Shown in pieces: positions 7,574 to 15,632 of a DNA stretch of 64,000 nt. Source of the stretch: Halomarinibacterium sp041392205 (GTDB lineage Bacteria; Bacteroidota; Bacteroidia; Flavobacteriales; Flavobacteriaceae); the NCBI GenBank assembly GCA_041392205.1, contig JAWKMO010000006.1:92265-156264 (forward strand), written 5' to 3'. The notes under the pieces are model-generated. The model was not told the DNA's origin and did not search any database. It was given only the letters and a program-made list of their open reading frames with translations. Every line of letters begins with the position of its first letter. Position 1 is the stretch's first letter. Both the position numbers and the translations under genes were made by a program.

Positions 7574-8137
7574 TTAGTTACTTTTCAAATTATCCAAAAT
7601 TTTTTTGGCGGTTTTAAACCGTTGTTCTTTATTTCCTGAGAGTATTGTATAGGGTAAATGGTTGTTTTTTAATTCTTCCTCAAACATACAAAATAGCGTT
7701 GACCTATCATAAGGCCTATCACGTAAAATGTCTGGCTCCCAGGGCACATCAATAGCTGTTAAGAAATAATGATGATAGGAGTGTTGTTGGGTTGCTTCTA
7801 TAAGTTCTTTTGGGTAAAAATTTTCATAATAATAATTGCAATAAACTTTTAATTCCAGCAAGTTTGTGTCGCAAAAAAGAAAGTTTTTTGCCTTTTTAGA
7901 TTGTTTGTTTTCAGAATCTATCTGGCCTTTTGCAATAGGTAAAATATCCTCTTTTGAAATTGTTTCCTTACTTATATCCCATTTTTTTTGAAGATATTCT
8001 CGCATATATTCTGGCACCCATGAGGTATTATAGTATCTAGCCAACTGCTTTGCAAGGGTTGTTTTCCCTGTTGATTCGGGACCAAAAAGGACAATTTTTA
8101 AAGCGTTTGAGGGTTGCTGTTCAAGTATTTTTTCCAT
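7574..8137 (-). CDS. NadR-like P-loop kinase (candidate thiamine or nucleoside kinase)
   Basis: A protein of 187 aa with an AAA_28/NadR-type kinase fold: Walker A GPESTGKT at residues 19-26, a Walker B-like FCDTN near 88-92, and WEPDILRDRPYDR at about 133-145, matching the NadR ribosylnicotinamide-kinase lid. The NMN adenylyltransferase and HTH domains of full NadR are missing. It overlaps the upstream transporter gene by 40 bases, so the two are made together. If the transporter brings in thiamine, as its neighbours suggest, this enzyme may phosphorylate thiamine on entry; phosphorylation of nicotinamide riboside is the alternative. The overlap is long, but no closer ATG keeps the P-loop complete. 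Confidence 0.82.
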   Translation of the reverse strand: MEKILEQQPSNALKIVLFGPESTGKTTLAKQLARYYNTSWVPEYMREYLQKKWDISKETISKEDILPIAKGQIDSENKQSKKAKNFLFCDTNLLELKVYCNYYYENFYPKELIEATQQHSYHHYFLTAIDVPWEPDILRDRPYDRSTLFCMFEEELKNNHLPYTILSGNKEQRFKTAKKILDNLKSN

Positions 8138-8730
8138 GCTAGATACCCTTGTATGGCAAGAATAGTGAATATTAGATATTGCAAAGATAACATTCCCAAA
8201 CCACGATAAGCATATAATGGTACGGTAATAATATCAGCAAATATCCAAAGGGTCCAGTTTTCAATCTTTTTAATGGCCATATACCACATGGCGGTAAAGA
8301 AAATTCCTGATGTAAAAATATCGAAATAGTTTGCCATTTCAATTTGGTAGCCAAACCCCCTATATACCAAATAGGTTACTACCATCGTCATAATAAAAAG
8401 GCCGAAACCAATTACTTTTTCCTTAAGGTTTGTTCTAGAAATGGGAACAACCACTTTAGTATCTTTTTTACGGGACCAATTCCACCAGCCGTACACACTC
8501 ATGACCGAATAATAAAAATTCATCATCATATCCCCAAAATACTGTGCTTTGTACAATAAATAAACGGTTATAACCGTAGCAATTAACCCCGTAGGATACA
8601 CCCAAATATTTTCCTTTTTGGCATACCAAACACTGGCTATTCCAAATACAAAAACAAGTATTTCTAGAATTATGTCTAAGGTAGAAGCATTTTTATAGGC
8701 GTCCAGAAAAAAATCAAAAATGGGGCTCAT
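8098..8730 (-). CDS. pnuT: PnuC-family vitamin transporter, probably PnuT (thiamine)
   Basis: An inner-membrane protein of 210 aa with about seven hydrophobic segments. The PnuC-family hallmarks are YGWWNWSRKK near residues 80-88 and the WTLWIFADIITVPLYAYRG block near 161-179. Family members carry nicotinamide riboside (PnuC), riboflavin (PnuX) or thiamine (PnuT) by facilitated diffusion, trapped by later phosphorylation. I favour thiamine because the gene overlaps a thiamine-binding YkoF/MTH1187 gene by 17 bases and lies in the same block as a TPP-riboswitch TonB receptor. The overlapping downstream NadR-like kinase fits a trap role, but also keeps nicotinamide riboside possible. Confidence 0.85.
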   Translation of the reverse strand: MSPIFDFFLDAYKNASTLDIILEILVFVFGIASVWYAKKENIWVYPTGLIATVITVYLLYKAQYFGDMMMNFYYSVMSVYGWWNWSRKKDTKVVVPISRTNLKEKVIGFGLFIMTMVVTYLVYRGFGYQIEMANYFDIFTSGIFFTAMWYMAIKKIENWTLWIFADIITVPLYAYRGLGMLSLQYLIFTILAIQGYLAWKKYLNSNPQTL

Positions 8731-8974
8731 AATCGCTTCTATCGCTTTTTACTAGTTTTATATAAAGCAATCCTCTTTCAACAGCTTCCAAAGCAAGCTT
8801 CATTTCTTTCTGAAGCAACGACATCACCTCATCATAATCTCCATAAACTTGAGTACTTAATGGATTTTCTAAAACGGTAAGTCCACTTTCTCGAAGGGAT
8901 TTTATAAAATTGATAATAGAGGGTTCATAATTATCCTGTAAGGGAGTTAAGGTAAGTTCTACGGAAATTTTCAT
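8714..8974 (-). CDS. Thiamine-binding protein, MTH1187/YkoF (DUF77) family
   Basis: A small cytosolic protein of 86 aa from the ATG at 8974. It starts MKISVELTLTPL and continues with the regular beta-alpha-beta pattern of the MTH1187/YkoF fold, including STQVYGDYDEVMSLL. YkoF-type proteins bind thiamine or hydroxymethylpyrimidine and accompany thiamine transport genes. An upstream in-frame ATG at 8989 would overlap the previous gene by 11 bases and adds five residues; both starts are possible. Its 3' end overlaps the pnuT start by 17 bases, which ties it to that transporter. Confidence 0.85.
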   Translation of the reverse strand: MKISVELTLTPLQDNYEPSIINFIKSLRESGLTVLENPLSTQVYGDYDEVMSLLQKEMKLALEAVERGLLYIKLVKSDRSDYEPHF

Positions 8975-8978
8975 GATT

Positions 8979-9674
8979 TTATTTTTCAAAAGCGGTACCC
9001 ATAACTATCATGGTAGCACCTGCTTGATAGGTGTTTGTAATTTGCTCTTTCGTTTTAATTCCGCCCCCCACGATTAATGGGATATTCAATTCTTTTTTTA
9101 CGGCTGAAATAATTTTAACTGAAACAGGTTTTTTTGCTCCGCTTCCTGCTTCGAGATAAATAAGTTTTGCTCCCATTAATTCTCCCGCTTTTGCGGTGTC
9201 TACTATGGTTTGAATATTGTCTTGAGGTAAGGGTTTTGTTTGTGTTACTCTTTCCACAGCAGATTCATTTTCCCCATCAATTAAGATATAGCCTGTAGGA
9301 ATTACTTCCAAAGAGCTTCCTCTTAATTTTGAAACTGCTTTTACTTGTTGCCCAATTAAATATTCAGGATTTCTTCCCGACAATAAACTTAAAAACAACA
9401 AGCCGTCTGCATTACTGGTAATTTGCGAAACATCCCCGGGAAAAAGAAGGATAGGTTTTGCTGTATAAAGTTTTAATTCTTTCACTAAGGCTTTTGTCAT
9501 TTCATTTGGTACAGTGCTTCCTCCTACAAAAAGATGCGAGGTTTCTATAGGCAACTTTCTTAAAAATGAAGCGGCACTTTCTAAGTCAAACTTTTCAGGG
9601 TCTATTAAAATTGCTAGCAATTTTTTATCTAAGAATAATGCTTCAGAAAATGATTTGTAAAAGCTCTTTGTCAT
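8979..9674 (-). CDS. Geranylgeranylglyceryl/heptaprenylglyceryl phosphate synthase homologue
   Basis: A TIM-barrel prenyltransferase of 231 aa of the GGGPS/PcrB family. Seen motifs: IDPEK (24-28), FVGGST (49-54), FPGD (78-81), YLEAGSGA (173-180), VGGGI (202-206) and the C-terminal GTAFEK, which together bind glycerol-1-phosphate and the prenyl diphosphate. Archaeal members start ether-lipid synthesis; Bacteroidota carry the group II form, whose lipid product in the cell is not settled. It follows the phosphopantetheinyl transferase gene by 2 bases and precedes the thiamine-binding gene, so it is part of the same left-going operon. Confidence 0.92.
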   Translation of the reverse strand: MTKSFYKSFSEALFLDKKLLAILIDPEKFDLESAASFLRKLPIETSHLFVGGSTVPNEMTKALVKELKLYTAKPILLFPGDVSQITSNADGLLFLSLLSGRNPEYLIGQQVKAVSKLRGSSLEVIPTGYILIDGENESAVERVTQTKPLPQDNIQTIVDTAKAGELMGAKLIYLEAGSGAKKPVSVKIISAVKKELNIPLIVGGGIKTKEQITNTYQAGATMIVMGTAFEK

Positions 9675-9676
9675 CG

Positions 9677-10312
9677 TTACTTTTCTGAAATTATAGCATA
9701 AGCTCCTGTAAAACCTTCAAATTCTTCAAACCAAACTTGGTAGTTTTCTTCTTTTCCTTTGTAGGAAACTTGCGCCGTGGTTTCCATAACTTCCATATCA
9801 AAATCTTCTACATAGATATTCTTTATGAAACTTACTCCAGGTTCTGCAAAACTTTTATAAATACTTTCTTTAGCACCCCACACCATAGTTAATTTTCGTA
9901 TTAAAGCATCCTCATTTGCTAAGGTTCTATACTCCTCAATGGGAGTAAATTTTTGTGCTATTTTAAGAATTTTAGGGCGTTGCATTTCGATATCTATCCC
10001 TACTTCATGATCGCTAACAATAATAGCAGAGAAGGTATACGAATGGGTTATCGAAATCTTTTTGCCATCCTTTAAATGCGGTTTTCCCAATACGTCGTAG
10101 TATAAATCAAAATCGGTATAACCCATAGCCGCCAGTAAATGTCGCACACTCATAAAACCTCTTTGGTGTAAATCACTTTTCATTCTGTCCACTCTTTCCC
10201 GACAATGCGGCGTTAGTAAAATTCCTTCTGAAAGCATATCGAAAGACTCTATAATCTTCCAAATGAGGACTTTTGTTGTGGAATTAACTGTTATAGTTTT
10301 GTAAAGAGGCAT
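9677..10312 (-). CDS. 4'-phosphopantetheinyl transferase superfamily protein
   Basis: A protein of 211 aa of the Sfp/AcpT type, which moves the phosphopantetheine arm of CoA to a serine of a carrier protein. Conserved blocks are ISITHSY (86-92), GIDIE with the Mg-binding acids (105-109) and WGAKESIYK (145-153). It is the first gene of the left-going operon through GGGPS and the thiamine genes. A -7 element lies at 10372-10379. The natural carrier protein is not encoded nearby; fatty-acid ACP or a polyketide-type carrier are both possible. Confidence 0.9.
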   Translation of the reverse strand: MPLYKTITVNSTTKVLIWKIIESFDMLSEGILLTPHCRERVDRMKSDLHQRGFMSVRHLLAAMGYTDFDLYYDVLGKPHLKDGKKISITHSYTFSAIIVSDHEVGIDIEMQRPKILKIAQKFTPIEEYRTLANEDALIRKLTMVWGAKESIYKSFAEPGVSFIKNIYVEDFDMEVMETTAQVSYKGKEENYQVWFEEFEGFTGAYAIISEK

Positions 10313-10332
10313 GTAATTTGAAGGATAATTTG

Positions 10333-10340
10333 TAATTTTG
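10333..10340 (+). promoter_or_regulatory. -7 element TAATTTTG for ahcY
   Basis: A TAnnTTTG match followed by C, predicting a start near 10347 and a leader of about 38 bases to the ahcY ATG. I see no well-spaced -33 element. Confidence 0.45.
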
Positions 10341-10371
10341 CCCTCTGAAAAATTCAGAAAAATTTAATAAT

Positions 10372-10379
10372 CAAATATA
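10372..10379 (-). promoter_or_regulatory. -7 element TATATTTG for the phosphopantetheinyl transferase operon
   Basis: A minus-strand TAnnTTTG match with a predicted start near 10365, 53 bases upstream of the start codon. It overlaps the ahcY leader, so the two divergent promoters are interleaved. Confidence 0.45.
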
Positions 10380-10384
10380 CTAAT

Positions 10385-11695
10385 ATGTCTACAAAAACCG
10401 CCACCTATGTGCCGTATAAAGTAAAAGATATTTCCTTAGCAGACTGGGGAAGAAAAGAAATTGAATTAGCCGAAGCCGAAATGCCAGGGCTTATGTCGCT
10501 AAGAGAAGAGTACAAGAATGAGCAACCTTTAAAAGGAGCTCGCATTGCTGGATGCTTACACATGACCATTCAAACTGCCGTACTCATTGAAACCTTGCAA
10601 GCCTTAGGCGCCGAAGTTACTTGGAGTTCTTGTAATATTTTTTCTACCCAAGATCAAGCAGCTGCAGCTATTGCGGCCGCAGGAACTCCCGTTTATGCTT
10701 GGAAAGGAATGAATGAAGAAGAATTTGACTGGTGTATTGAACAAACACTTTTCTTTGGGGAAGATCGTAAACCCTTAAACATGATTTTGGACGATGGAGG
10801 GGATTTAACTAATATGGTTTTTGACAAATATCCAGAATTGATTTCGGGAATTAAAGGGCTAAGTGAAGAAACTACTACGGGAGTTCATCGCCTATATGAG
10901 CGTATGGAAAATGGAACCTTACCTATGCCTGCTATCAACGTAAACGACAGCGTCACCAAATCAAAATTTGACAACAAATACGGCTGTAAAGAAAGTGCGG
11001 TGGATGCGGTTCGTCGTGCTACCGATATTATGTTGGCAGGAAAACGTGTGGTTGTTTGTGGATATGGTGATGTTGGTAAAGGAACTGCCGCTTCCTTTAA
11101 AGGGGCAGGCTCTATTGTTACTGTTACCGAAATTGACCCCATTTGTGCATTACAAGCTGCTATGGATGGTTTTGAAGTAAAACGATTGGAAACCGTTGTT
11201 GGGAATGCCGATATTGTTATTACCACTACTGGAAATAAAGACATTGTTCGTAGTGAGCATTTTGAAGCCATGAAAGACAAAACCATTGTGTGTAATATTG
11301 GGCACTTCGACAATGAAATAGATGTAGCTTGGTTAAATAAAAACCATAGTAAAATTGAAATTAAGCCTCAAGTAGATAAGTATTCTGTAAACGGGAAAGA
11401 TATTATTTTACTTGCGGAAGGGCGTTTGGTAAACTTAGGTTGTGCTACCGGGCACCCAAGCTTTGTAATGAGTAACTCCTTTACCAACCAGACTTTGGCA
11501 CAAATTGAACTTTGGAACAATAGTGATGCTTACGAAAACAAAGTGTATATGCTTCCTAAACATCTTGACGAAAAAGTAGCCAAACTTCACCTTGAAAAAA
11601 TTGGAGTGGAATTGACAGAGCTTCGTCCCGATCAAGCAAAATACATTGGTGTACAAGTAGAAGGCCCTTATAAACCGGAGTATTATAGATATTAA
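10385..11695 (+). CDS. ahcY: Adenosylhomocysteinase
   Basis: S-adenosylhomocysteine hydrolase of 436 aa, which removes the methyltransferase by-product SAH to adenosine and homocysteine in the cytoplasm. The N-terminal substrate domain has GCLHMTIQTAVLIETL near 56-71, the NAD-binding turn GYGDVGKG is at 226-233, and the protein ends in the conserved PYKPEYYRY (428-436) that reaches into the partner subunit. It stands alone with its own promoter and a strong terminator. Length and motifs are ordinary for the family. Confidence 0.98.
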   Translation: MSTKTATYVPYKVKDISLADWGRKEIELAEAEMPGLMSLREEYKNEQPLKGARIAGCLHMTIQTAVLIETLQALGAEVTWSSCNIFSTQDQAAAAIAAAGTPVYAWKGMNEEEFDWCIEQTLFFGEDRKPLNMILDDGGDLTNMVFDKYPELISGIKGLSEETTTGVHRLYERMENGTLPMPAINVNDSVTKSKFDNKYGCKESAVDAVRRATDIMLAGKRVVVCGYGDVGKGTAASFKGAGSIVTVTEIDPICALQAAMDGFEVKRLETVVGNADIVITTTGNKDIVRSEHFEAMKDKTIVCNIGHFDNEIDVAWLNKNHSKIEIKPQVDKYSVNGKDIILLAEGRLVNLGCATGHPSFVMSNSFTNQTLAQIELWNNSDAYENKVYMLPKHLDEKVAKLHLEKIGVELTELRPDQAKYIGVQVEGPYKPEYYRY

Positions 11696-11730
11696 TAAGA
11701 TCTAAATGCTTCTTTTGAAGAAGTGTAAAA

Positions 11731-11755
11731 AACCGTCTCAAAATTTGAGACGGTT
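11731..11755. terminator. Bidirectional terminator between ahcY and the T9SS lipase gene
   Basis: A near-perfect 12-bp inverted repeat (AACCGTCTCAAA and its complement) flanked by A-runs and T-runs, so it can stop transcription from both convergent genes. Confidence 0.9.
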
Positions 11756-11770
11756 TTTTTATTTTAAAAT

Positions 11771-14700
11771 TTAATGGTTGATAATTAATTGATAGGTTGA
11801 GAGCTCATTATCTATGTAAATATGTAGAAAATAGGTTCCATTTGGGATGTTCTCGGTAATGATTGTCTTTTCAATATTTGTAGAAACCCCATCGTAATAA
11901 ATATTGGAATACATATCAAAAATAGTAATATGATACTCTCCCGGCGGATACGAACTAAAGTCTAAACTAAAAGCTTCATCGGCGGTATTTGGATAGGGAT
12001 ACACCGGGTTTTGTTGTTGTCCGGAACCTCCCACACCATGTTCAACATACAATAGTACTGCATCACCATCACCACAGGCATTATGACCCATAAGTTGCAC
12101 ATACCCATCGATTCCAGCGTTACCTGTAAAAACCTGTCCATGACGTCCGGTATTGGGGTGTACTTGCCAATTAGGCCCTGTTGTGTTGAAGGGGTTCACA
12201 ATTTCAAATGGATATGGCAACCACCAAGTGTAGGAGCTAGCCCCTTCTGCAACACCGCCACTATAAGTTACAACGGCTCCAGTATTAACTAAGGTTGGTC
12301 CTTCCAATACTCCGTTGGCTCCACCAGGTTTTCCTGGTTTTCCCAGCCATACATCTCGTTGAACCGTTTGATTTGGAAATATGGCTTTAACATATCCGGG
12401 AATACTAGACGAGGTCGTTTTTTCTACTGTTACAGAGGTGCCGTTTGAAGTAACTATCTGTAATCCGGGAGAAACTTCCCAGCTTTGAACCGGAACCGAA
12501 GTTCTACAATTACTAAACTGATAGGTTTCAGGACCTTCACAAACTACTTGAGGGCCTTCTAAATCATTATTATTTAAATAGACCACTGGAGGTTGTTCCT
12601 GACCTAAAATTTCTAATTTTAACCACTGGACACTTTCGTGGGTAAAGGAGGTATGTTGTTCGTTTTTCTTAGGACCATAATAGGAATCAAAAGGAATTTC
12701 TCCGGTACAAACTAAGTTGCGATTGAGGTTGGCTCTCCAATTAAAATTAGGGTTATGAAATCCAAGGGCACTTATGGTGGGTATAAAAGAACTTACATGA
12801 GTTAATTTATGAATATCCCATTCATTAATACATATATTTACACCAAGTATGGTATTACAAGGAGACGAATTTATTGTGGAATTTGCTAGTTCCCATTGCG
12901 TTGGATACCACCCTCCGGGAAGGTTGTCCATATTCCCTCTAGAATTATAATTAGTTAAATACCTATCTCGAATTGACCATCCAAAAGGTTTTTTTACTTT
13001 AAAAAAAGCTATTTTGTGATTACTGTTATTAGGAGGCATCGCATAGGTTTCTAAGGTGGCAAGATGGACTTGAAATAAATCCTCAAACCCTTTAATTTTT
13101 AAAGTTTGTTCTTCATCAAAAGGAAAGTCATCGGTATAGGGATTTTGTGTTGTATTTACTCCATCTGGGACAAAAGGATTTAAAAATTCGTCCGAATTGG
13201 TCAATGATCCATTTACTAACGCAATCTTCCTAAGGTTTTGAGGATACCCTAAACTATTGGGTAAGCCATTATTAAAAAGACGGTTGTAGTATTCTATAAA
13301 AAAAGGAGTCCCGCGGGTTTCGTTAAAACCTTGCGATAAGGTACGGCCATCCAGATACTCCGGGTCGATGTTGTTATCGTTATCCCAATTTTTATATTGC
13401 TCTATCAATTGTTGTTTTGCAGCAGGTGACTCTAAAAAGTCTTCCACAAAGTCTTGAGCTGCTTGACTACCCAGTAAATCGTATACTACATTTAAAAGAG
13501 TTTGTGCACCCATGGGAATATTGGCTCCCAGATGGGGGCTATCCACACTTATCCATAGTCTGGTATTGTGTGGGATGTTATTTTTCTCCATATAGGCAAG
13601 TGCATATCGGGATATTTGACCACCCATACTAGGTCCAACGACCACCAATTGTTTATTGCTATTATTTTGTGTCAAAGTAGCATTCAAATGTTGATACAGC
13701 GCTACATGCCCCATAGCATTTCGCTCGATATAGTCTGCTCCCCCATCTATTTCAAGATTTCCATTAACAGGTAATTGATGCACCGGGTGATTTACGATGA
13801 CAATATCAAAACCCAAAGCATTCAATTCCATAATAAGGTTATTTTGATTTCCTTGGTTATCAAAATACTTCATCATATCTTCAATAGACCGATGTTCTTC
13901 ATTTGATAAATTTGGGTGCGGGTCAGAATCTTGTATTTTTCGTTTATCCCCTGGATCGAACCCATCAATAATAACAATAGGATTTAATAAGAGTTGTTGG
14001 GTATTGCCATTATTAGTATGATAGAAAATTCGATATTCCAATTTTGAGTAATAGGAAGAAGATTCTACATACCCTTGAAAAGGTATAGATGAATTTATTG
14101 AACCATTACTAATAATATATCCAGATGGAATCGCCGCTGGCAATCTTGTATGTACTACTGCTTGTGTAGTTCTGGTACTTCCATCCAAAAAAGTAGCTGC
14201 AAAACTAAGTGTTCTTAGACCGCCGTCTTGAAATACAATGGGTATTTCTGGCGTTGTTAAGCTCCCATTTTCAATAATAGTATAAGATTGCCCAGTATCA
14301 AAATTTACGGTTAGGTTTTCAATAGAAGAACCTTGGGCCTCTTCAAATATGAAATTGTTATTAAAGCGAAAGACAATAGTATCGCCCACAGCATACAATT
14401 TTAAAGGGGCTGCCATAAATAAGTGCTGCTTTTTAAAAGGCGGGTTTGCATTGTCAATCTTTTGAAAAAGGGAGTCCCTAATACGTAGAGATCCTTGATT
14501 TTCATTAACTTCATTAAAATTGACTTGCTCAAAAGCTACGTTCAGAATTCCAATATCGACTACATTCTGATAATTCTCATGGGTGTAAAGGGTTCTCAGT
14601 TGTTTTGGAGACTGTAATTTCTGTTCATTAGATGCTCGATAGAGCTCCAAAAGTGCTTGTTCAAAGGTTTTGACTGTTGCTATATTAATAGAGTCATTAA

Positions 14701-14869
14701 AATAATGCAATCGGGACAAAGGGGTGACTCGATCGTAGAGAATTCCTGTGGTAAAGGTACTTTTGTCAATGTTTACCAGCATACTATCGATGCTAATTTC
14801 AGAAGGTTCTTGGGCTTTTACTGTAAAAATAATTAGTAAAACATAGAGGAAAAATAATTGCTTTTGCAT
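11771..14869 (-). CDS. Secreted alpha/beta-hydrolase (lipase-like) with T9SS sorting domain
   Basis: A secreted protein of 1032 aa. It has a signal peptide (1-20, ending VKAQ), a beta-rich N-terminal part, and an alpha/beta-hydrolase core from about residue 295 that begins LNPIVIIDGFDPGD and carries the nucleophile elbow GPSMGG with Ser414. The later region (about 770-960) looks Ig- or PKD-like. The last 75 residues form a type IX secretion sorting domain (PYPNTADEAFSLDFSS... with ...NGTYFLHIYIDNE). The enzyme should be exported by T9SS and anchored or released at the surface, where it hydrolyses esters or lipids; substrate unknown. It is the only gene of its transcript. Confidence 0.85.
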   Translation of the reverse strand: MQKQLFFLYVLLIIFTVKAQEPSEISIDSMLVNIDKSTFTTGILYDRVTPLSRLHYFNDSINIATVKTFEQALLELYRASNEQKLQSPKQLRTLYTHENYQNVVDIGILNVAFEQVNFNEVNENQGSLRIRDSLFQKIDNANPPFKKQHLFMAAPLKLYAVGDTIVFRFNNNFIFEEAQGSSIENLTVNFDTGQSYTIIENGSLTTPEIPIVFQDGGLRTLSFAATFLDGSTRTTQAVVHTRLPAAIPSGYIISNGSINSSIPFQGYVESSSYYSKLEYRIFYHTNNGNTQQLLLNPIVIIDGFDPGDKRKIQDSDPHPNLSNEEHRSIEDMMKYFDNQGNQNNLIMELNALGFDIVIVNHPVHQLPVNGNLEIDGGADYIERNAMGHVALYQHLNATLTQNNSNKQLVVVGPSMGGQISRYALAYMEKNNIPHNTRLWISVDSPHLGANIPMGAQTLLNVVYDLLGSQAAQDFVEDFLESPAAKQQLIEQYKNWDNDNNIDPEYLDGRTLSQGFNETRGTPFFIEYYNRLFNNGLPNSLGYPQNLRKIALVNGSLTNSDEFLNPFVPDGVNTTQNPYTDDFPFDEEQTLKIKGFEDLFQVHLATLETYAMPPNNSNHKIAFFKVKKPFGWSIRDRYLTNYNSRGNMDNLPGGWYPTQWELANSTINSSPCNTILGVNICINEWDIHKLTHVSSFIPTISALGFHNPNFNWRANLNRNLVCTGEIPFDSYYGPKKNEQHTSFTHESVQWLKLEILGQEQPPVVYLNNNDLEGPQVVCEGPETYQFSNCRTSVPVQSWEVSPGLQIVTSNGTSVTVEKTTSSSIPGYVKAIFPNQTVQRDVWLGKPGKPGGANGVLEGPTLVNTGAVVTYSGGVAEGASSYTWWLPYPFEIVNPFNTTGPNWQVHPNTGRHGQVFTGNAGIDGYVQLMGHNACGDGDAVLLYVEHGVGGSGQQQNPVYPYPNTADEAFSLDFSSYPPGEYHITIFDMYSNIYYDGVSTNIEKTIITENIPNGTYFLHIYIDNELSTYQLIINH

Positions 14870-14928
14870 AATTTTGAAGTGTTAATAGGTGAAACATGTG
14901 GTTAACTCGTTTTATTTATTACATAATA

Positions 14929-14956
14929 GGGCGTCATGGCAGTGATGCCCTTTTTT
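14929..14956 (+). terminator. Plus-strand terminator-like hairpin without a cognate gene
   Basis: GGGCGTCA (14929-14936) and TGATGCCC (14943-14950) pair with one G-T wobble and are followed by six T residues. Its polarity fits plus-strand transcription, but no plus-strand gene ends here. It lies in the leader region of the minus-strand lipase gene. Confidence 0.5.
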
Positions 14957-15034
14957 ATTTGTTTGAATTTGAAATTTTACAATAAAGACAATTGTTGTTT
15001 ATGTACCGTTTTCTAAAGCAAATACATCCTTATT

Positions 15035-15628
15035 TCAATTTACAATTCTAAAATTGAGGTTGTTAGTTATTTCATCAAACCCTAACAGCCCATATTTTAA
15101 ATCAAAATAAAATCTTTTAATTACATAGGGTTCAATAGATTCAATTTCAGAATAATCATTTTCAACAATCAATACTTTATCATAAGTAGTATTCCCAATT
15201 TGAAGTTGCGTCAATGGATAAGGTTCATCATAATTAAAGCTGTAATACCCTGTACTATCTCCACAAGGGCTTTCATTAATATCAATCCAAGTTCTTACCT
15301 CAGACTCATGTTTTATCGCAAAAAAGTAAAATAAGGAACAGTTATCCCCGGGTAATCCCAACTTTAATTCAAATTTTTGATAGTCAACTAAAGGACCGGC
15401 TCCCATGGGAATTCCCCCTCCTTGTTCTTTTGACAATTGATAAAGATTTTTTTTCAAAACAACTTCATCACCTGATTGACTTTGAAAAGTTATAGATTCA
15501 ATATCCTCATATACAGTAGGTAAATAATTGTAGTCTTCTTGACTAAATTCAATTAATGGTATTTCATCTTTTACTTCGCCACATCCAACAATGATGCTAG
15601 TTAATGCTATAAAAAGGTAATTTTTCAT
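15035..15628 (-). CDS. Lipoprotein of unknown function
   Basis: A protein of 197 aa with a lipoprotein signal (SIIVGC, lipidated Cys16), followed by acidic residues of the kind that favour surface display in Bacteroidota. The rest is a soluble beta-rich domain with two further cysteines (about Cys97 and Cys121) that may form a disulfide. I do not recognise a family. It starts 4 bases after the leucine-rich-repeat gene, so the two are probably co-expressed and could work together at the surface. Confidence 0.7.
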   Translation of the reverse strand: MKNYLFIALTSIIVGCGEVKDEIPLIEFSQEDYNYLPTVYEDIESITFQSQSGDEVVLKKNLYQLSKEQGGGIPMGAGPLVDYQKFELKLGLPGDNCSLFYFFAIKHESEVRTWIDINESPCGDSTGYYSFNYDEPYPLTQLQIGNTTYDKVLIVENDYSEIESIEPYVIKRFYFDLKYGLLGFDEITNNLNFRIVN

Positions 15629-15632
15629 AATT

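Noticed and set aside
8098..8137. Frameshifted fusion of transporter and kinase
   Set aside because: Both genes have complete domains and their own starts and stops; a 40-base overlap is long but compatible with coupled genes.
10885..11313. Antisense ORF of 142 codons within ahcY
   Set aside because: It lies opposite a conserved gene, with no promoter, family features or typical composition.
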